Translations under genes and position numbers: made by a program | From: an uncultured Pelagibacteraceae bacterium | GTDB lineage: Bacteria > Pseudomonadota > Alphaproteobacteria > Pelagibacterales > Pelagibacteraceae | DNA: 62,010 nt | Reading direction: 5' to 3' | Assembly: GCA_902522525.1 (NCBI GenBank) | Contig: CABYVU010000007.1 | Location: 1-62,010 of the forward strand | Shown: positions 53,165-62,010 of the stretch, piece by piece | Numbering within the stretch: position 1 is the stretch's first letter | How the letters are laid out: every line of letters starts with the position of its first letter | The notes under the pieces: generated by a model | What the model was told of the DNA's origin: nothing | The model's database searches: none | Seen by the model: the letters and a program-made list of their open reading frames with translations, nothing else

Positions 53165-54069
53165 AATATCTTAGCAAGATTTATTTTAGAAAGGTCATAG
53201 TATGTTTTTAATCCAGTAGGAGACGTTACGTTAATATCTCCATTTAGTTTCTGATCTATGAAGTCAATTCCAGCAAAATAAATATTATCATTCTTTAATT
53301 TTTTTCCTATAAGTTTTGAAATTTTTATTTCTTGTTTTGTAAGTTTTGTAAGTTTAGGCACAGCACCTTTGCTCATATTGCTCAAATATGAACCTTTTTT
53401 AGGAACTCTTGAGATTGCTCCACATACTTTACCATTAATAATAAAAACTCTCTTATCTCCTTTAGATATATTTTTTAAGAATTTTTGAAACATCGAATGA
53501 CCATTTTTATTTAAAAAATTTGAAATAAGTTTTTTATTAAACTTATTTTTAATGAGATGAATTTGATTACCACCATATCCATTAATGGGTTTCATAATCA
53601 TGCTTTTATTTTGTTTATAAAATTTCTTAATTTCTTCCATATTATTTGAAAACAAAGTATTAGGCATAAATTTGATAAAATGCTTTGAGTATAGTTTTTC
53701 CGATACATTTCTGATAGCAGTTGGATTATTTATTACTTTTGCTTTTTTTAAGTCATCTAAAATAAGAGTAGTTATTAAATATTCTGAATTAAATGGAGGA
53801 TCCTGTCTAATTAATATAAATTTAAGATTTTCAACGTCAATTTTTTGTTTTTTATAAATTTTATAAAATTTTTTTCTTTCATAATTAAATTTTACAAAAA
53901 CTCCATTTGCATATGTTTTATTTTTGATGATAGATAAGTTTGAGGGAGTATAATAAAATATTTTATATCCTAGTTTCTGAGCTTCATGAGCTAAAAATAT
54001 TGATGTGTCAGAAGATATATTAATTTTATCTAATTTATCGCCTTGTATGCCTATTATTTTATTTGTCAT
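53143..54069 (-). CDS. gshB: Glutathione synthetase
   Basis: The 308-residue ATP-grasp enzyme shows IGIQGDKLDKINISSDTS at the start (in part: GDKLDKINISSDTS), LIRQDPPFNSEY, the NNPTAIRNVSEKLYS region, KPINGYGGNQIHLIK (ATP site) and YFAGIDFIDQKLNGDINVTSPTG (in part: INVTSPTG). It joins Gly to gamma-Glu-Cys. It overlaps gshA by 11 bases and the EamA gene by 22, a three-gene operon. Confidence 0.94.
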   Translation of the reverse strand: MTNKIIGIQGDKLDKINISSDTSIFLAHEAQKLGYKIFYYTPSNLSIIKNKTYANGVFVKFNYERKKFYKIYKKQKIDVENLKFILIRQDPPFNSEYLITTLILDDLKKAKVINNPTAIRNVSEKLYSKHFIKFMPNTLFSNNMEEIKKFYKQNKSMIMKPINGYGGNQIHLIKNKFNKKLISNFLNKNGHSMFQKFLKNISKGDKRVFIINGKVCGAISRVPKKGSYLSNMSKGAVPKLTKLTKQEIKISKLIGKKLKNDNIYFAGIDFIDQKLNGDINVTSPTGLKTYYDLSKINLAKIFWKGLGA

Positions 54070-55348
54070 ATAAATCTTCTAAATTTTGAAATTTAGAGAA
54101 TTTATTTATAACATGACTGGCGACTGTTTCTTTATTATTGATAATCTTATTTAAATGTTCCAAGTATTTAGTTTCGTTTGTACCGCTTTTTCCAATAAAA
54201 TCTCTCTTTTCCAAGCCTTTTTCGGCAATTTTTAACAAGTTAGAGATCCAATAAATCATATCCTTACCCATTAAATTTGTATCAAGTCCTTTCATAGGCG
54301 CATCTTTATACGCATTTAATAAATCTTTCTTTTCCCATTTTGAAACAAATTCTAATGCTTCGTCTAAATTACCATATAAAAGACCAGTATAAAAAGCAGG
54401 ACCAGCACAGATACAGTTCCAACCACAAGTATCCATAGACCTTAATTCAATATATTGTTTTAATCTATTCTCTGTAAATATAGTGCTTAAATGCAATCCA
54501 AGATCGTCAATACTTGGTAAAGAATTATTTATTTCTTGAATATTACCATTCATATAATCAGAAAATTTATAATTTTTTCCAGATAAATATTTATTATCTT
54601 TTTTTATAAATAGTATTGGATAATCCAGTACAAAATCAGCATATTTTTCAAAATCAACATTTTCTAAAAAAATTTCTGGAAGACCACCTCTTGATGTTTC
54701 TTGCCATACTTTTGATCGGTATGATAAATATTTACTATCTTTTTTCTCAACAATTGATGAGTTTGCAAAAAGTGCAATACTTAATGGAACTAAACTATTT
54801 GCTAATTTAAATTTTTTTATAAAATCATTCTCAGACGTGTAGTCTAGATTTAACTGCGTTCCAGATGTTCTATACATCATATCTAAACTGAGCGACCCAC
54901 CTTTAGGCATATCCTTTGTCATTACTTCATATCTTTTTTTAGGATTGTTTGGAATTTCAGACAACTTAGATATTGGATCAAATCCAGCACTTACTATTTT
55001 TAAATCTAATTTTTCTACAACTTGTTTAAGCTCAAACAAATAATTATTAGCTTCAGAGCATACTTCATGAATATTATTTAATTGAGCACCTGCAAGCTCA
55101 ATTTGATTACCTGGTTCTAAAGTTATACTCTTATTATCTTTATTTAACGCTATAACATTCTCACCTTCATATGATGGTTTCCAGCCAAATTCATATAGAA
55201 TTTTGAAAATCTCTTTAATTGTAGAATAATTAATTCTTTTATTATTCTTTTTATAAAAAAGGAATTTTTCGTGCTCGACACCAATTTTAGTATTAATAGG
55301 CTCCTTAATTCCTGATTTAAAATGATCTATTATGTTATCTTTATTCAT
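54059..55348 (-). CDS. gshA: Glutamate-cysteine ligase (plant/proteobacterial type)
   Basis: The 429-residue enzyme shows KIGVEHEKFLF (residues 21-31), EPGNQIELAGAQLNNIHE, MYRTSGTQLNLDY and ARQYIELRSMDTCGW-like YIELRSMDTCGWNC. These match the alphaproteobacterial/plant GSHA group rather than the E. coli type. It makes gamma-Glu-Cys, the first step of glutathione synthesis. gshB follows with an 11-base overlap. Confidence 0.94.
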   Translation of the reverse strand: MNKDNIIDHFKSGIKEPINTKIGVEHEKFLFYKKNNKRINYSTIKEIFKILYEFGWKPSYEGENVIALNKDNKSITLEPGNQIELAGAQLNNIHEVCSEANNYLFELKQVVEKLDLKIVSAGFDPISKLSEIPNNPKKRYEVMTKDMPKGGSLSLDMMYRTSGTQLNLDYTSENDFIKKFKLANSLVPLSIALFANSSIVEKKDSKYLSYRSKVWQETSRGGLPEIFLENVDFEKYADFVLDYPILFIKKDNKYLSGKNYKFSDYMNGNIQEINNSLPSIDDLGLHLSTIFTENRLKQYIELRSMDTCGWNCICAGPAFYTGLLYGNLDEALEFVSKWEKKDLLNAYKDAPMKGLDTNLMGKDMIYWISNLLKIAEKGLEKRDFIGKSGTNETKYLEHLNKIINNKETVASHVINKFSKFQNLEDLYDK

Positions 55349-55357
55349 ATTAATGAT

Positions 55358-57298
55358 TTAATCACTCTTACTTAGATATTCAACAGCTTCACTTATACTA
55401 GTTAATTTGTTAGAACAAGTTTGGTTTTTACATATAATAACACTTGGTTTTGTATCATTATTTAATTGGTAAACAAATGTTGCAACTCCTAGATATTCTT
55501 TTTGTAAATAAATCTGCATTTCCTTAATAGACTGCGATGTTCCATGGAATGTGAATGATAAGCTATTATCGCAAATATCTAGGGTTTTAATAAAGCTAAA
55601 CATTTGTGAATAATAAGAGTTTAAAACCTGATGAAATGATTTTTTAATAACCTCATTTCTTTCAGACCATATTTTATCATTTGTAATTGAATATAATTTA
55701 TTTGAAATTAGTAGATAAACACTATTACCATTTGGTATATTGCTATCATTTAAGTCTAGTGGACTTGCAAACAAATCATTATCTTTAATAATATTTTTCT
55801 GGAACAGCTGCGTTTCTTTATTAAAGAATAATTCCCAAGTATCATTCATTATTTTTATTGATTTTTCTAAAGCTTTTTTGTCAGCATTAACTTCATATAG
55901 AGTTATCATAAGTAAAGCATAATATACGTAGTCTTCAAGAAAAGTCTCTATTTCTTTATTTTCATAACAATGAATAATTTTTTGATTTAATTTTTTATTT
56001 AATATTTCAATTGTTTTTATCGTCTTACTTTTTAAATCTTCATCGTCTAAATTTACTGAAGTTTTGAGAAGAACTTGGAGCATATATGCATTTAAATCAG
56101 TTTGAGATTTATCGTCAAAAAATGGTTTTACTCTTTTTTTTCTAATATTAAGTAATTTATTTTTTATCTGATCTAGGCTATTTTTGTCTCCATTAGGTAT
56201 TATATTTTTTTCTACCAGGATGTTATTTCCTTCAAAATTACCACTTTCTGAAATTTCATAATTATTTTCTAAATATTTAATATCATCCTTTAAAAGATTT
56301 TTTAATTCTGTATATGACCAAACATAATATTTTCCTTCAACACCTTCGCTATCAGCATCATATGCTGAACCATATAATTCTTCTTTGTTTTTAAATTCAT
56401 TATTAAAATATTGAATTGTTTGTAAAAGTTTATTTTTAAAATAATCATTTTTTGTATTTTGATAAAATTTAGTCAAGAGATCAATAAATTGTATATTGTC
56501 ATAAAGCATTTTTTCAAAGTGAGGAATTATCCATTTTTCATCGACAGCATATCTTGAAATTCCTCCTTCTAGTTGATCATAAATACCTTTTGAACAAAGA
56601 TTATTAAGTAAAATTTCAACAGGTTTAAAATAATTTTTATTTTTAGTTTTTAAATAAAAATAAAACATTGCATCAAATAAATAAAATTGGGGAAACTTTG
56701 GAGCTCCTTTGAAACTTCCGTTATTTTCATCTAAATAATTAATAATTTTTTCAACAAATGGTTCCAAAGGTTGATTTAAAACTGCAGATCTTTGATTAAT
56801 TTTTGAGAATATTTCTTTAACTTGTGGTGCTTGAGCTAGAATTTTCTCTCTGTTTTCATTGTACACTTTATGCACGTTATTTAAGACTTTTTTAAAGTCA
56901 GGCCTTCCTTGAATTTCCTTCGGTGGAAAGTAAGTGCCACCAGTAAAAGGCACACCATTTTCGTCTAAAAACATTGATAATGGCCATCCACCTTGAGCTC
57001 CAGTTAGTATTGATAAGCTTTTTTGAAAAACATAATCCAAATCTGGTCTTTCTTCTCTATCAACTTTAACATTAACAAACTTTTCGTTCATTAGTTTTGC
57101 AGTTTCTTCATTTTCAAAACTCTCGTGGGCCATAACATGACACCAGTGGCAGCTTGCATAACCGACACTTAAAAATATAGGTTTTTTTTCTTTTTTTGCT
57201 TTATCTAAGGTTTCTTTATTCCAAGGAAACCAATCAACTGGATTATCTTTGTGTTGTTGAAGATAAGGACTTTTTTCGTTTTTTAAGATATTAGACAA
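55358..57298 (-). CDS. DUF255 thioredoxin-domain protein (YyaL/spermatogenesis-associated 20-like)
   Basis: A TTG at 57298 is preferred: it gives [22 protein letters not shown], the family's usual N-terminus, and comes 1 base after the HD gene's stop. An ATG at 57352 would overlap that gene. The thioredoxin-like part has the CHWC motif (Cys50, Cys53 in [11 protein letters not shown]), then [11 protein letters not shown] and a long alpha/alpha-barrel domain with [16 protein letters not shown] helices and HFEKMLYDN. Function is unproven; a redox or glycan role is suspected. Confidence 0.85.
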   Translation of the reverse strand: MSNILKNEKSPYLQQHKDNPVDWFPWNKETLDKAKKEKKPIFLSVGYASCHWCHVMAHESFENEETAKLMNEKFVNVKVDREERPDLDYVFQKSLSILTGAQGGWPLSMFLDENGVPFTGGTYFPPKEIQGRPDFKKVLNNVHKVYNENREKILAQAPQVKEIFSKINQRSAVLNQPLEPFVEKIINYLDENNGSFKGAPKFPQFYLFDAMFYFYLKTKNKNYFKPVEILLNNLCSKGIYDQLEGGISRYAVDEKWIIPHFEKMLYDNIQFIDLLTKFYQNTKNDYFKNKLLQTIQYFNNEFKNKEELYGSAYDADSEGVEGKYYVWSYTELKNLLKDDIKYLENNYEISESGNFEGNNILVEKNIIPNGDKNSLDQIKNKLLNIRKKRVKPFFDDKSQTDLNAYMLQVLLKTSVNLDDEDLKSKTIKTIEILNKKLNQKIIHCYENKEIETFLEDYVYYALLMITLYEVNADKKALEKSIKIMNDTWELFFNKETQLFQKNIIKDNDLFASPLDLNDSNIPNGNSVYLLISNKLYSITNDKIWSERNEVIKKSFHQVLNSYYSQMFSFIKTLDICDNSLSFTFHGTSQSIKEMQIYLQKEYLGVATFVYQLNNDTKPSVIICKNQTCSNKLTSISEAVEYLSKSD

Positions 57299-57299
57299 T

Positions 57300-57857
57300 T
57301 TAATGATGGTAGTAAGGTTTTCTAGAAAAAATATTCCTAACCATTGGTTCAAATTCTTTTAAAGTCATTGATTTATAATTTGGATCAAATGAAGATTGGT
57401 CATACTTTTCACAAAAATCTATTGTTGCTTGATAATGTTCTGCATTTTTATATTTTTCTCTTGCATTTTTGTCTCCACCTAAATGTTCTGCAGAATAATA
57501 AGTTTGAAATAGACCGTGATGTAAAATTATCCAATAAGTTTTTTCTGAAACATAAGGTTTAATTACTGATGCTGCGTATTGAGAATGATTCATAGGAGCC
57601 AATTCATCTCCAAGATCATGTAATAATGTGGCAACGACCATTTCTTCGTTTTCACCATTTTTATATGCCCTTGTTGCTGCTTGTAATGAATGTTCTAATC
57701 TTGTTATCTGATAGCCTTCAAGTGTAGTAGTTTGTGAAGCTAAATAATTTAGAATTCTATCTGCTGTTTTTCTTTCATATTGGCTTTCTAATTTTTCCAA
57801 AAGTTTATAGTCATCTCTAGTACCGTTCTTCATTTCAGTAAAACTTACTTTTTTCAT
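57300..57857 (-). CDS. HD-domain protein (PhnZ-like, COG4341 type)
   Basis: The 185-residue protein has the HD arrangement: [12 protein letters not shown] (His), [20 protein letters not shown] (HD pair and another His) and [12 protein letters not shown]. These match the predicted HD phosphohydrolase group that includes the di-iron oxygenase PhnZ. PhnZ breaks C-P bonds of hydroxyphosphonates. Phosphonate genes are not beside it, so the substrate is open. It lies between the DUF255 gene and purF. Confidence 0.78.
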   Translation of the reverse strand: MKKVSFTEMKNGTRDDYKLLEKLESQYERKTADRILNYLASQTTTLEGYQITRLEHSLQAATRAYKNGENEEMVVATLLHDLGDELAPMNHSQYAASVIKPYVSEKTYWIILHHGLFQTYYSAEHLGGDKNAREKYKNAEHYQATIDFCEKYDQSSFDPNYKSMTLKEFEPMVRNIFSRKPYYHH

Positions 57858-57858
57858 T

Positions 57859-59328
57859 TTAATTATTCGATGCAGTACTTAATAATGACAATTGGGTCAC
57901 TTTATCTTCACCAAGCTCGTCAATTATCTTCACAGGATATTCACCTGTAAAGTGGTGATCTGTTAATTGAGGGTAATTTTCATTTCTTTTTTCAAATCCC
58001 ATTCCTAAATATAAACCATTTAAACTTAAGAATTTTAATGATTTTGCCCTTATAAATTCACATATTTCAGCTGTAGATTTGTTAGCCGCTAGAAGCTCTT
58101 TTTTTGTCGGTGTATCAACTCCATAAAAATCAGGAAACTTAATTTCGGGACTTGCTATTCTCACGTGAACTTCTTTTGCTCCAGAGTCGTATAGCATTTT
58201 TACTATTTTTGACGATGTAGTACCTCTTACTAGTGAGTCATCAACCAAAATAATCCTCTTATTTTTTATTACTGAGATATTTGGATTCAATTTTAGCTTA
58301 ACTCCCAAACTTCTAATTTGTTGAGAGGGTTCAATAAAAGTCCTACCAACGTAGTGGTTTCGAATTAGACCTAGGTCGAATTTTAGACCTTTTTCTTCAG
58401 CATATCCGAGTGCTGCAGCGTTACCTGAGTCTGGGACAGGCACAACTAAGTCTGCTTCTATTTTGTCCTCTTTTGCCAATTGTTGCCCAAAATTCTTTCT
58501 GTATTCGTATGCAGTTTTACCGTTTAAGATACTATCTGGTCTAGAGAAATAAATGTACTCAAACACGCATGGTCTAATTTTTTTTGGAGGAAAAGGTTTA
58601 ATACTTTTTAATTCATCATTTTCAATATAAACAATTTCTCCATTTTCAACCTCTCTTACAAATTTTGCTCCAATTATGTCAAATGCACAAGTTTCCGAAG
58701 CAAGCACATATGAATTTTTTAATTTACCAATCACTAATGGTCTAATTCCGTATGGATCTCTAACACCAATAAGTGTATTCTGTGTCATCATTACAAGTGA
58801 GTATCCACCTTGAATTTGAAAAATAGCATCAATAATTTTATCAATTGTTTTGCTTCTTTTAGATTTAGCAATTAATTGAACAATAGTCTCTGTATCAGAT
58901 GTAGTATAAAATATTGCACCGTCTTCAACTAATTTGTTTCTTAGTGTAATTGCATTTGTAAGATTTCCATTATGTGCAACACCTATACCACCCGCATTAG
59001 TATCAGCAAAAAAGGGTTGAACATTTCTTAAAGCAGTTCCACCTGTCGTTGAATAACGATTGTGACCAATTGCATATTTGCCAGGCAGTTTTTTTATTAC
59101 TTTTTCATCATTAAAATTATCACCAACTAATCCAAATCTTTTTTCTGAATGATATTTATTCCCATCATAAGAAACAATTCCACAACCTTCTTGACCTCTG
59201 TGTTGGAGAGCGTGTAGACCTAAAGCTGTGAGGGTAGAGGCATCAGTAGAATTACTTATTCCAAATACTGCACATTCTTCTTTTATTTTAGGATTATATA
59301 TCTTGAACTTTTTCTTTAGTTTCTTCAT
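57859..59328 (-). CDS. purF: Amidophosphoribosyltransferase
   Basis: The 489-residue enzyme starts with an 18-residue leader (LKKKFKIYNPKIKEE) before Cys19 of CAVFGI, the glutaminase nucleophile exposed by processing. HRGQEGCGIVSY, GHNRYSTTGG and the PRPP-binding VDDSLVRGTTS follow. It makes phosphoribosylamine, the first committed step of purine synthesis, and feeds the GuaB/GuaA branch elsewhere in the window. It overlaps cvpA by 35 bases. Confidence 0.96.
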   Translation of the reverse strand: MKKLKKKFKIYNPKIKEECAVFGISNSTDASTLTALGLHALQHRGQEGCGIVSYDGNKYHSEKRFGLVGDNFNDEKVIKKLPGKYAIGHNRYSTTGGTALRNVQPFFADTNAGGIGVAHNGNLTNAITLRNKLVEDGAIFYTTSDTETIVQLIAKSKRSKTIDKIIDAIFQIQGGYSLVMMTQNTLIGVRDPYGIRPLVIGKLKNSYVLASETCAFDIIGAKFVREVENGEIVYIENDELKSIKPFPPKKIRPCVFEYIYFSRPDSILNGKTAYEYRKNFGQQLAKEDKIEADLVVPVPDSGNAAALGYAEEKGLKFDLGLIRNHYVGRTFIEPSQQIRSLGVKLKLNPNISVIKNKRIILVDDSLVRGTTSSKIVKMLYDSGAKEVHVRIASPEIKFPDFYGVDTPTKKELLAANKSTAEICEFIRAKSLKFLSLNGLYLGMGFEKRNENYPQLTDHHFTGEYPVKIIDELGEDKVTQLSLLSTASNN

Positions 59329-59836
59329 ATTCTTTTTTATCAGGAAACTCTTTTATAAGATAGTTACAACCTTTTTCAACCCATGCATACGTAAAAGCAT
59401 CATCTAAATTAATTGGCCATTTTTTGTGGTTATAGATGATGTCTATAGTTGTATAAATACATACAACTATAACGTAAGCCCTAATAAATCCAAAAAAGAA
59501 ACCAAAGATTCTATCTAGATTCCCTAACCCAGAGTAAGTGACTGCTCTATTAATCCCTTTATTTATCAATAAAATTAAAAAAATAATTATTATGAATAAT
59601 CCTATACCAACTGTTAAATCAAGGACATATTTACTATCAATTATATCCTCAAAATATGGTTTTACTTTTGGAAATAGAAATAGAGTAACCACATAAGCTA
59701 AAAGCCATTTAGAGGCTGACAAAATGCTCAACAAAAAACCTTTTTTTGTGCATGTAATCAAGGATAGTACAGTGAAAACTAAATAAATAATATCAAAGGT
59801 ATATAGATCAGTAAAAAAATCTTTTACAACTTCCAT
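59294..59836 (-). CDS. cvpA: CvpA-family membrane protein
   Basis: The 180-residue protein has four membrane segments (about 15-31, 38-55, 72-91, 110-130). The CvpA start FDIIYLVFTVLSLITCTKKGFL (in part: LITCTKKGFL) and GLGNLDRIFGFFFGFIRAYVI (in part: LDRIFGFFFGFIR) are recognisable. CvpA next to purF is a classical pairing. Function is still uncertain, in envelope homeostasis or export. Confidence 0.88.
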   Translation of the reverse strand: MEVVKDFFTDLYTFDIIYLVFTVLSLITCTKKGFLLSILSASKWLLAYVVTLFLFPKVKPYFEDIIDSKYVLDLTVGIGLFIIIIFLILLINKGINRAVTYSGLGNLDRIFGFFFGFIRAYVIVVCIYTTIDIIYNHKKWPINLDDAFTYAWVEKGCNYLIKEFPDKKEYEETKEKVQDI

Positions 59837-59839
59837 TAA

Positions 59840-62010
59840 TTATTTAATCTTAAAAGGTTTGAGTACTAAAAGTAAAGATGGCAATAATGTTAAAACTGAA
59901 ATCATAGCTAATAGCATCGCTATCCCAGTAAAGACTCCAAAATATATTGTTGGAATAAAATTAGATAAAACCAAAATAGAAAATCCAAATACAATTGTTA
60001 TAGATGTATTTAGTATTGCAACACCGACCGTTGCATGGCAATATTTAAGTGTTTTATTGTAATCTTTTATTTTAGTCAGTTCTTCCCTAAATCTATAAAT
60101 ATAATGAATGCTATTATCTACAGCAATACCAATCGTGATAGCAGCAATTGTGATTGTCATCATATCTAAAGGGATGCCCACCAGCCCGATTATCCCTAGA
60201 ATAAAAAAAGCTGCAATAAAATTTGGTATTACGCCAATTAGTGAAATTTTAATATTTCTAAAAAGAATTAAAAACATAACAAATATTCCAACCATCACAA
60301 AACCAAGAGTTAATATTTGGGATTTAAATAAACTTTGAAGTAAATTATTGAATAATAAAAGCACACCTCCAAGTTTAAATTCATCTTTACTGATATTTAA
60401 TTTATTTTCTAAATCAAAATTAATTTGATTAATTAGATCATTTCTTCTTAATCCATCTAAAGAGTCTTTTATTCTTAAACTTATTCGAGCTTCAGAATTT
60501 TCTATAGATATATATGGGTCTACTATTTCTTTTTTAATATTATCTGGAATTTTAGTATAAAGAACACCCATTTCCAAAGTTCCAAGTGGTTTATTATTAT
60601 TTAATTTTGTTGCAACTTCAATTATTGATGAAAAGGATAAAACTTTACCAACAGCATCGATATTATCTAAATAATTGTGAACTCGAGTTATTTTCTTAAT
60701 TTTATCTTTTGTAAACCAATATTTATTGTCATTTTCATCCTCATCTCCCCAATCATTCTCACTATCAGTTTCTTCATCCTCATCTTTTGGAAATTTTAAA
60801 ATTACTTCTAATGGAGTTGTTCCACCCAGCTTTTCATCTATTAACTTCATGCCTTTATAAATCTCAGTATTTTTATCAAAGTAATTTATGAAACTATTTT
60901 CAACTTCTAATTTTGAGATACCAAATATGCTTAAAAATATAATTATTCCAGTTAAACTAAATATGTAATTTTTATTTTTAATTGACAATATTCCCAGATA
61001 GTTTGTTATTTTTGACTCCTTTTCCTCAGTTAATTGAACATTTGAGTTTTGAACAAAACTTAACAATGAAGGTAGAAGTGTGAATGTAATTGTTAGTGAG
61101 GTTATTAGTCCAAAAGTCATCATCCATCCAAAATCTATAATTGGTTTTATGTCACTAAAAATTAATGACATAAAAGCACATATCGTTGTCAAGACAGTAT
61201 AAAATATTGGCCAAATCATTTTTCTTGTTGTCAAAATTAAAATTTCAATTTTTTTCTTTTTTGGAAATTGTTTGTTTAATTGCAAAAATCTAGTACTCAT
61301 ATGAATATTCATTGCCATTGTAAGAATTAACATTAACGCGATAAAGTTTGATGAAATTACCGTAACTTTCCAACCAACCAAACCCAGAAAACCTGTCATA
61401 AATACAACTGAAAAGAAACAGCTACTGATTGGAATTATTATCCAAGTTATATTTCTGAATACATACCAAAGTGTTAAGATTATAAAAATTAATACCCCAA
61501 TTCCAAATGTAACAATGTCATTTTTAATAAATGTCATCATGTCATCTGCTATCATTGGAATACCTCCGAGATAAATCTGTGTATTTTGGTTATGATTTTT
61601 TATGACTTCTCTAATTTCTAAAATATTTTGATGTCGCTCTTTTTTAATTTTATCTTTATAATTTTCTAATTCTTTATCAGTCTTTATCTCTTTTTCTGCT
61701 TTATTTGGTTTTATATACACAATGATACCACTTGTTTTTCCGTCCTCACTAATCACAAAGTTTCTAAATACTGGACTGTTTAAGATTTCATTAAATCCAC
61801 GGTCTTTATTTATATTCTTACTTGTTAACGTTTTAAAATTTTGAATACGTTCAATTAAACTATCATCTGTTGCTTCTAACAAGGGAATGTCTAAAAGTGT
61901 AACAACATTATGAACCCATTTTAATGATTTTAAATCTTTTTTTAATTCAGAAAGATTTCTAATTGAGTTCTGCGAATTCATTTTACTATCTGGGGAGTAG
62001 GTCAGTACTA
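59840..62010 (-). CDS. RND-superfamily exporter (MMPL/COG1033 type), 5' end outside window
   Basis: The frame is open upstream of the ATG at 61981 to the window edge, with no stop, so the gene probably starts outside and this is its C-terminal part, 713 residues from that ATG. It shows two RND halves with six membrane segments each. A periplasmic loop is strongly acidic (DEDEETDSEND, GDEDENDNKYW). DMMTITIAAITIGIAVDNSIH, the RND Asp-rich TM4 motif, is present. Relatives export lipids such as hopanoids. TolC at 5.8 kb may serve as outer duct. Confidence 0.85.
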   Translation of the reverse strand, partial: VLTYSPDSKMNSQNSIRNLSELKKDLKSLKWVHNVVTLLDIPLLEATDDSLIERIQNFKTLTSKNINKDRGFNEILNSPVFRNFVISEDGKTSGIIVYIKPNKAEKEIKTDKELENYKDKIKKERHQNILEIREVIKNHNQNTQIYLGGIPMIADDMMTFIKNDIVTFGIGVLIFIILTLWYVFRNITWIIIPISSCFFSVVFMTGFLGLVGWKVTVISSNFIALMLILTMAMNIHMSTRFLQLNKQFPKKKKIEILILTTRKMIWPIFYTVLTTICAFMSLIFSDIKPIIDFGWMMTFGLITSLTITFTLLPSLLSFVQNSNVQLTEEKESKITNYLGILSIKNKNYIFSLTGIIIFLSIFGISKLEVENSFINYFDKNTEIYKGMKLIDEKLGGTTPLEVILKFPKDEDEETDSENDWGDEDENDNKYWFTKDKIKKITRVHNYLDNIDAVGKVLSFSSIIEVATKLNNNKPLGTLEMGVLYTKIPDNIKKEIVDPYISIENSEARISLRIKDSLDGLRRNDLINQINFDLENKLNISKDEFKLGGVLLLFNNLLQSLFKSQILTLGFVMVGIFVMFLILFRNIKISLIGVIPNFIAAFFILGIIGLVGIPLDMMTITIAAITIGIAVDNSIHYIYRFREELTKIKDYNKTLKYCHATVGVAILNTSITIVFGFSILVLSNFIPTIYFGVFTGIAMLLAMISVLTLLPSLLLVLKPFKIK

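Overview
The window is about 62 kb of very AT-rich, densely packed bacterial DNA. Spacers are short, many genes overlap by 1 to 35 bases, and there are almost no repeats outside one small region. The gene complement is alphaproteobacterial: recA, alaS, type II NADP-icd, a short psd next to pssA, RlmE, guaB/guaA, a TRAP transporter, an alpha-type GTTC-N7-GTTC SOS box and NAD-formate dehydrogenase. With the size economy and composition, this points to the SAR11 / Pelagibacter group. That assignment is inference from content, not a database match. No tRNA, rRNA, CRISPR array, integrase or transposase was recognised.

Layout. 1-4 kb: the start of an OlsB-like acyltransferase running off the left edge, a small NTF2-like protein, a secreted amidohydrolase, and umuDC behind an SOS box. 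4-8.4 kb: two GFA-fold zinc proteins, a glycerate-kinase-like protein, a TolC-family protein and recA with a clear terminator. 8.5-20 kb: housekeeping genes (alaS, icd, psd, pssA, a glycosyltransferase, rlmE, a CBS-less guaB, guaA, gloA, panB, a TerC-type exporter). 20-26 kb: a TRAP transporter with a hairpin between its binding-protein and permease genes, then 5-oxoprolinase pxpA divergent from pxpBC. 26-34.5 kb: a membrane-lipid and light/oxidative-stress group (FAD protein, DUF1365, Cfa-like methyltransferase, DUF3833, SDRs, a photolyase-like protein, a DCC protein and a 42-residue DUF2256 zinc protein). 34.5-44.7 kb: a PQQ sugar dehydrogenase, a DAO-family oxidase, two EamA exporters, MsrA, formate dehydrogenase, an IscU-like protein, and an amidinotransferase with threonine aldolase. 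44.7-48.2 kb: the accessory region. 48.2-62 kb: YajQ, two Gfo/Idh/MocA dehydrogenases, an MFS carrier, glutathione synthesis (gshA, gshB), a DUF255 protein, an HD protein, purF, cvpA and an RND exporter running off the right edge.

The most unusual part is 44.7-47.2 kb. A tightly coupled minus-strand cassette holds a PD-(D/E)XK-like protein and four very small membrane proteins. It is bordered by short duplicated sequences: a 61-bp near-identical repeat that is a 5' fragment of the neighbouring 75-aa gene, a second repeat family, a 10-bp tandem repeat, and two related peptide-coding fragments. One of these repeats recurs about 45 kb away at 1013-1082, and in both places it ends exactly at the start codon of an unrelated gene. 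This looks like a site of repeated cassette gain and loss, and the cassette is the best candidate here for an undescribed system.

Metabolically the window suits a streamlined marine heterotroph. It has formate oxidation, guanidino and glycine chemistry, glutathione synthesis together with 5-oxoproline recycling, lipid remodelling, and four separate EamA-type carriers.
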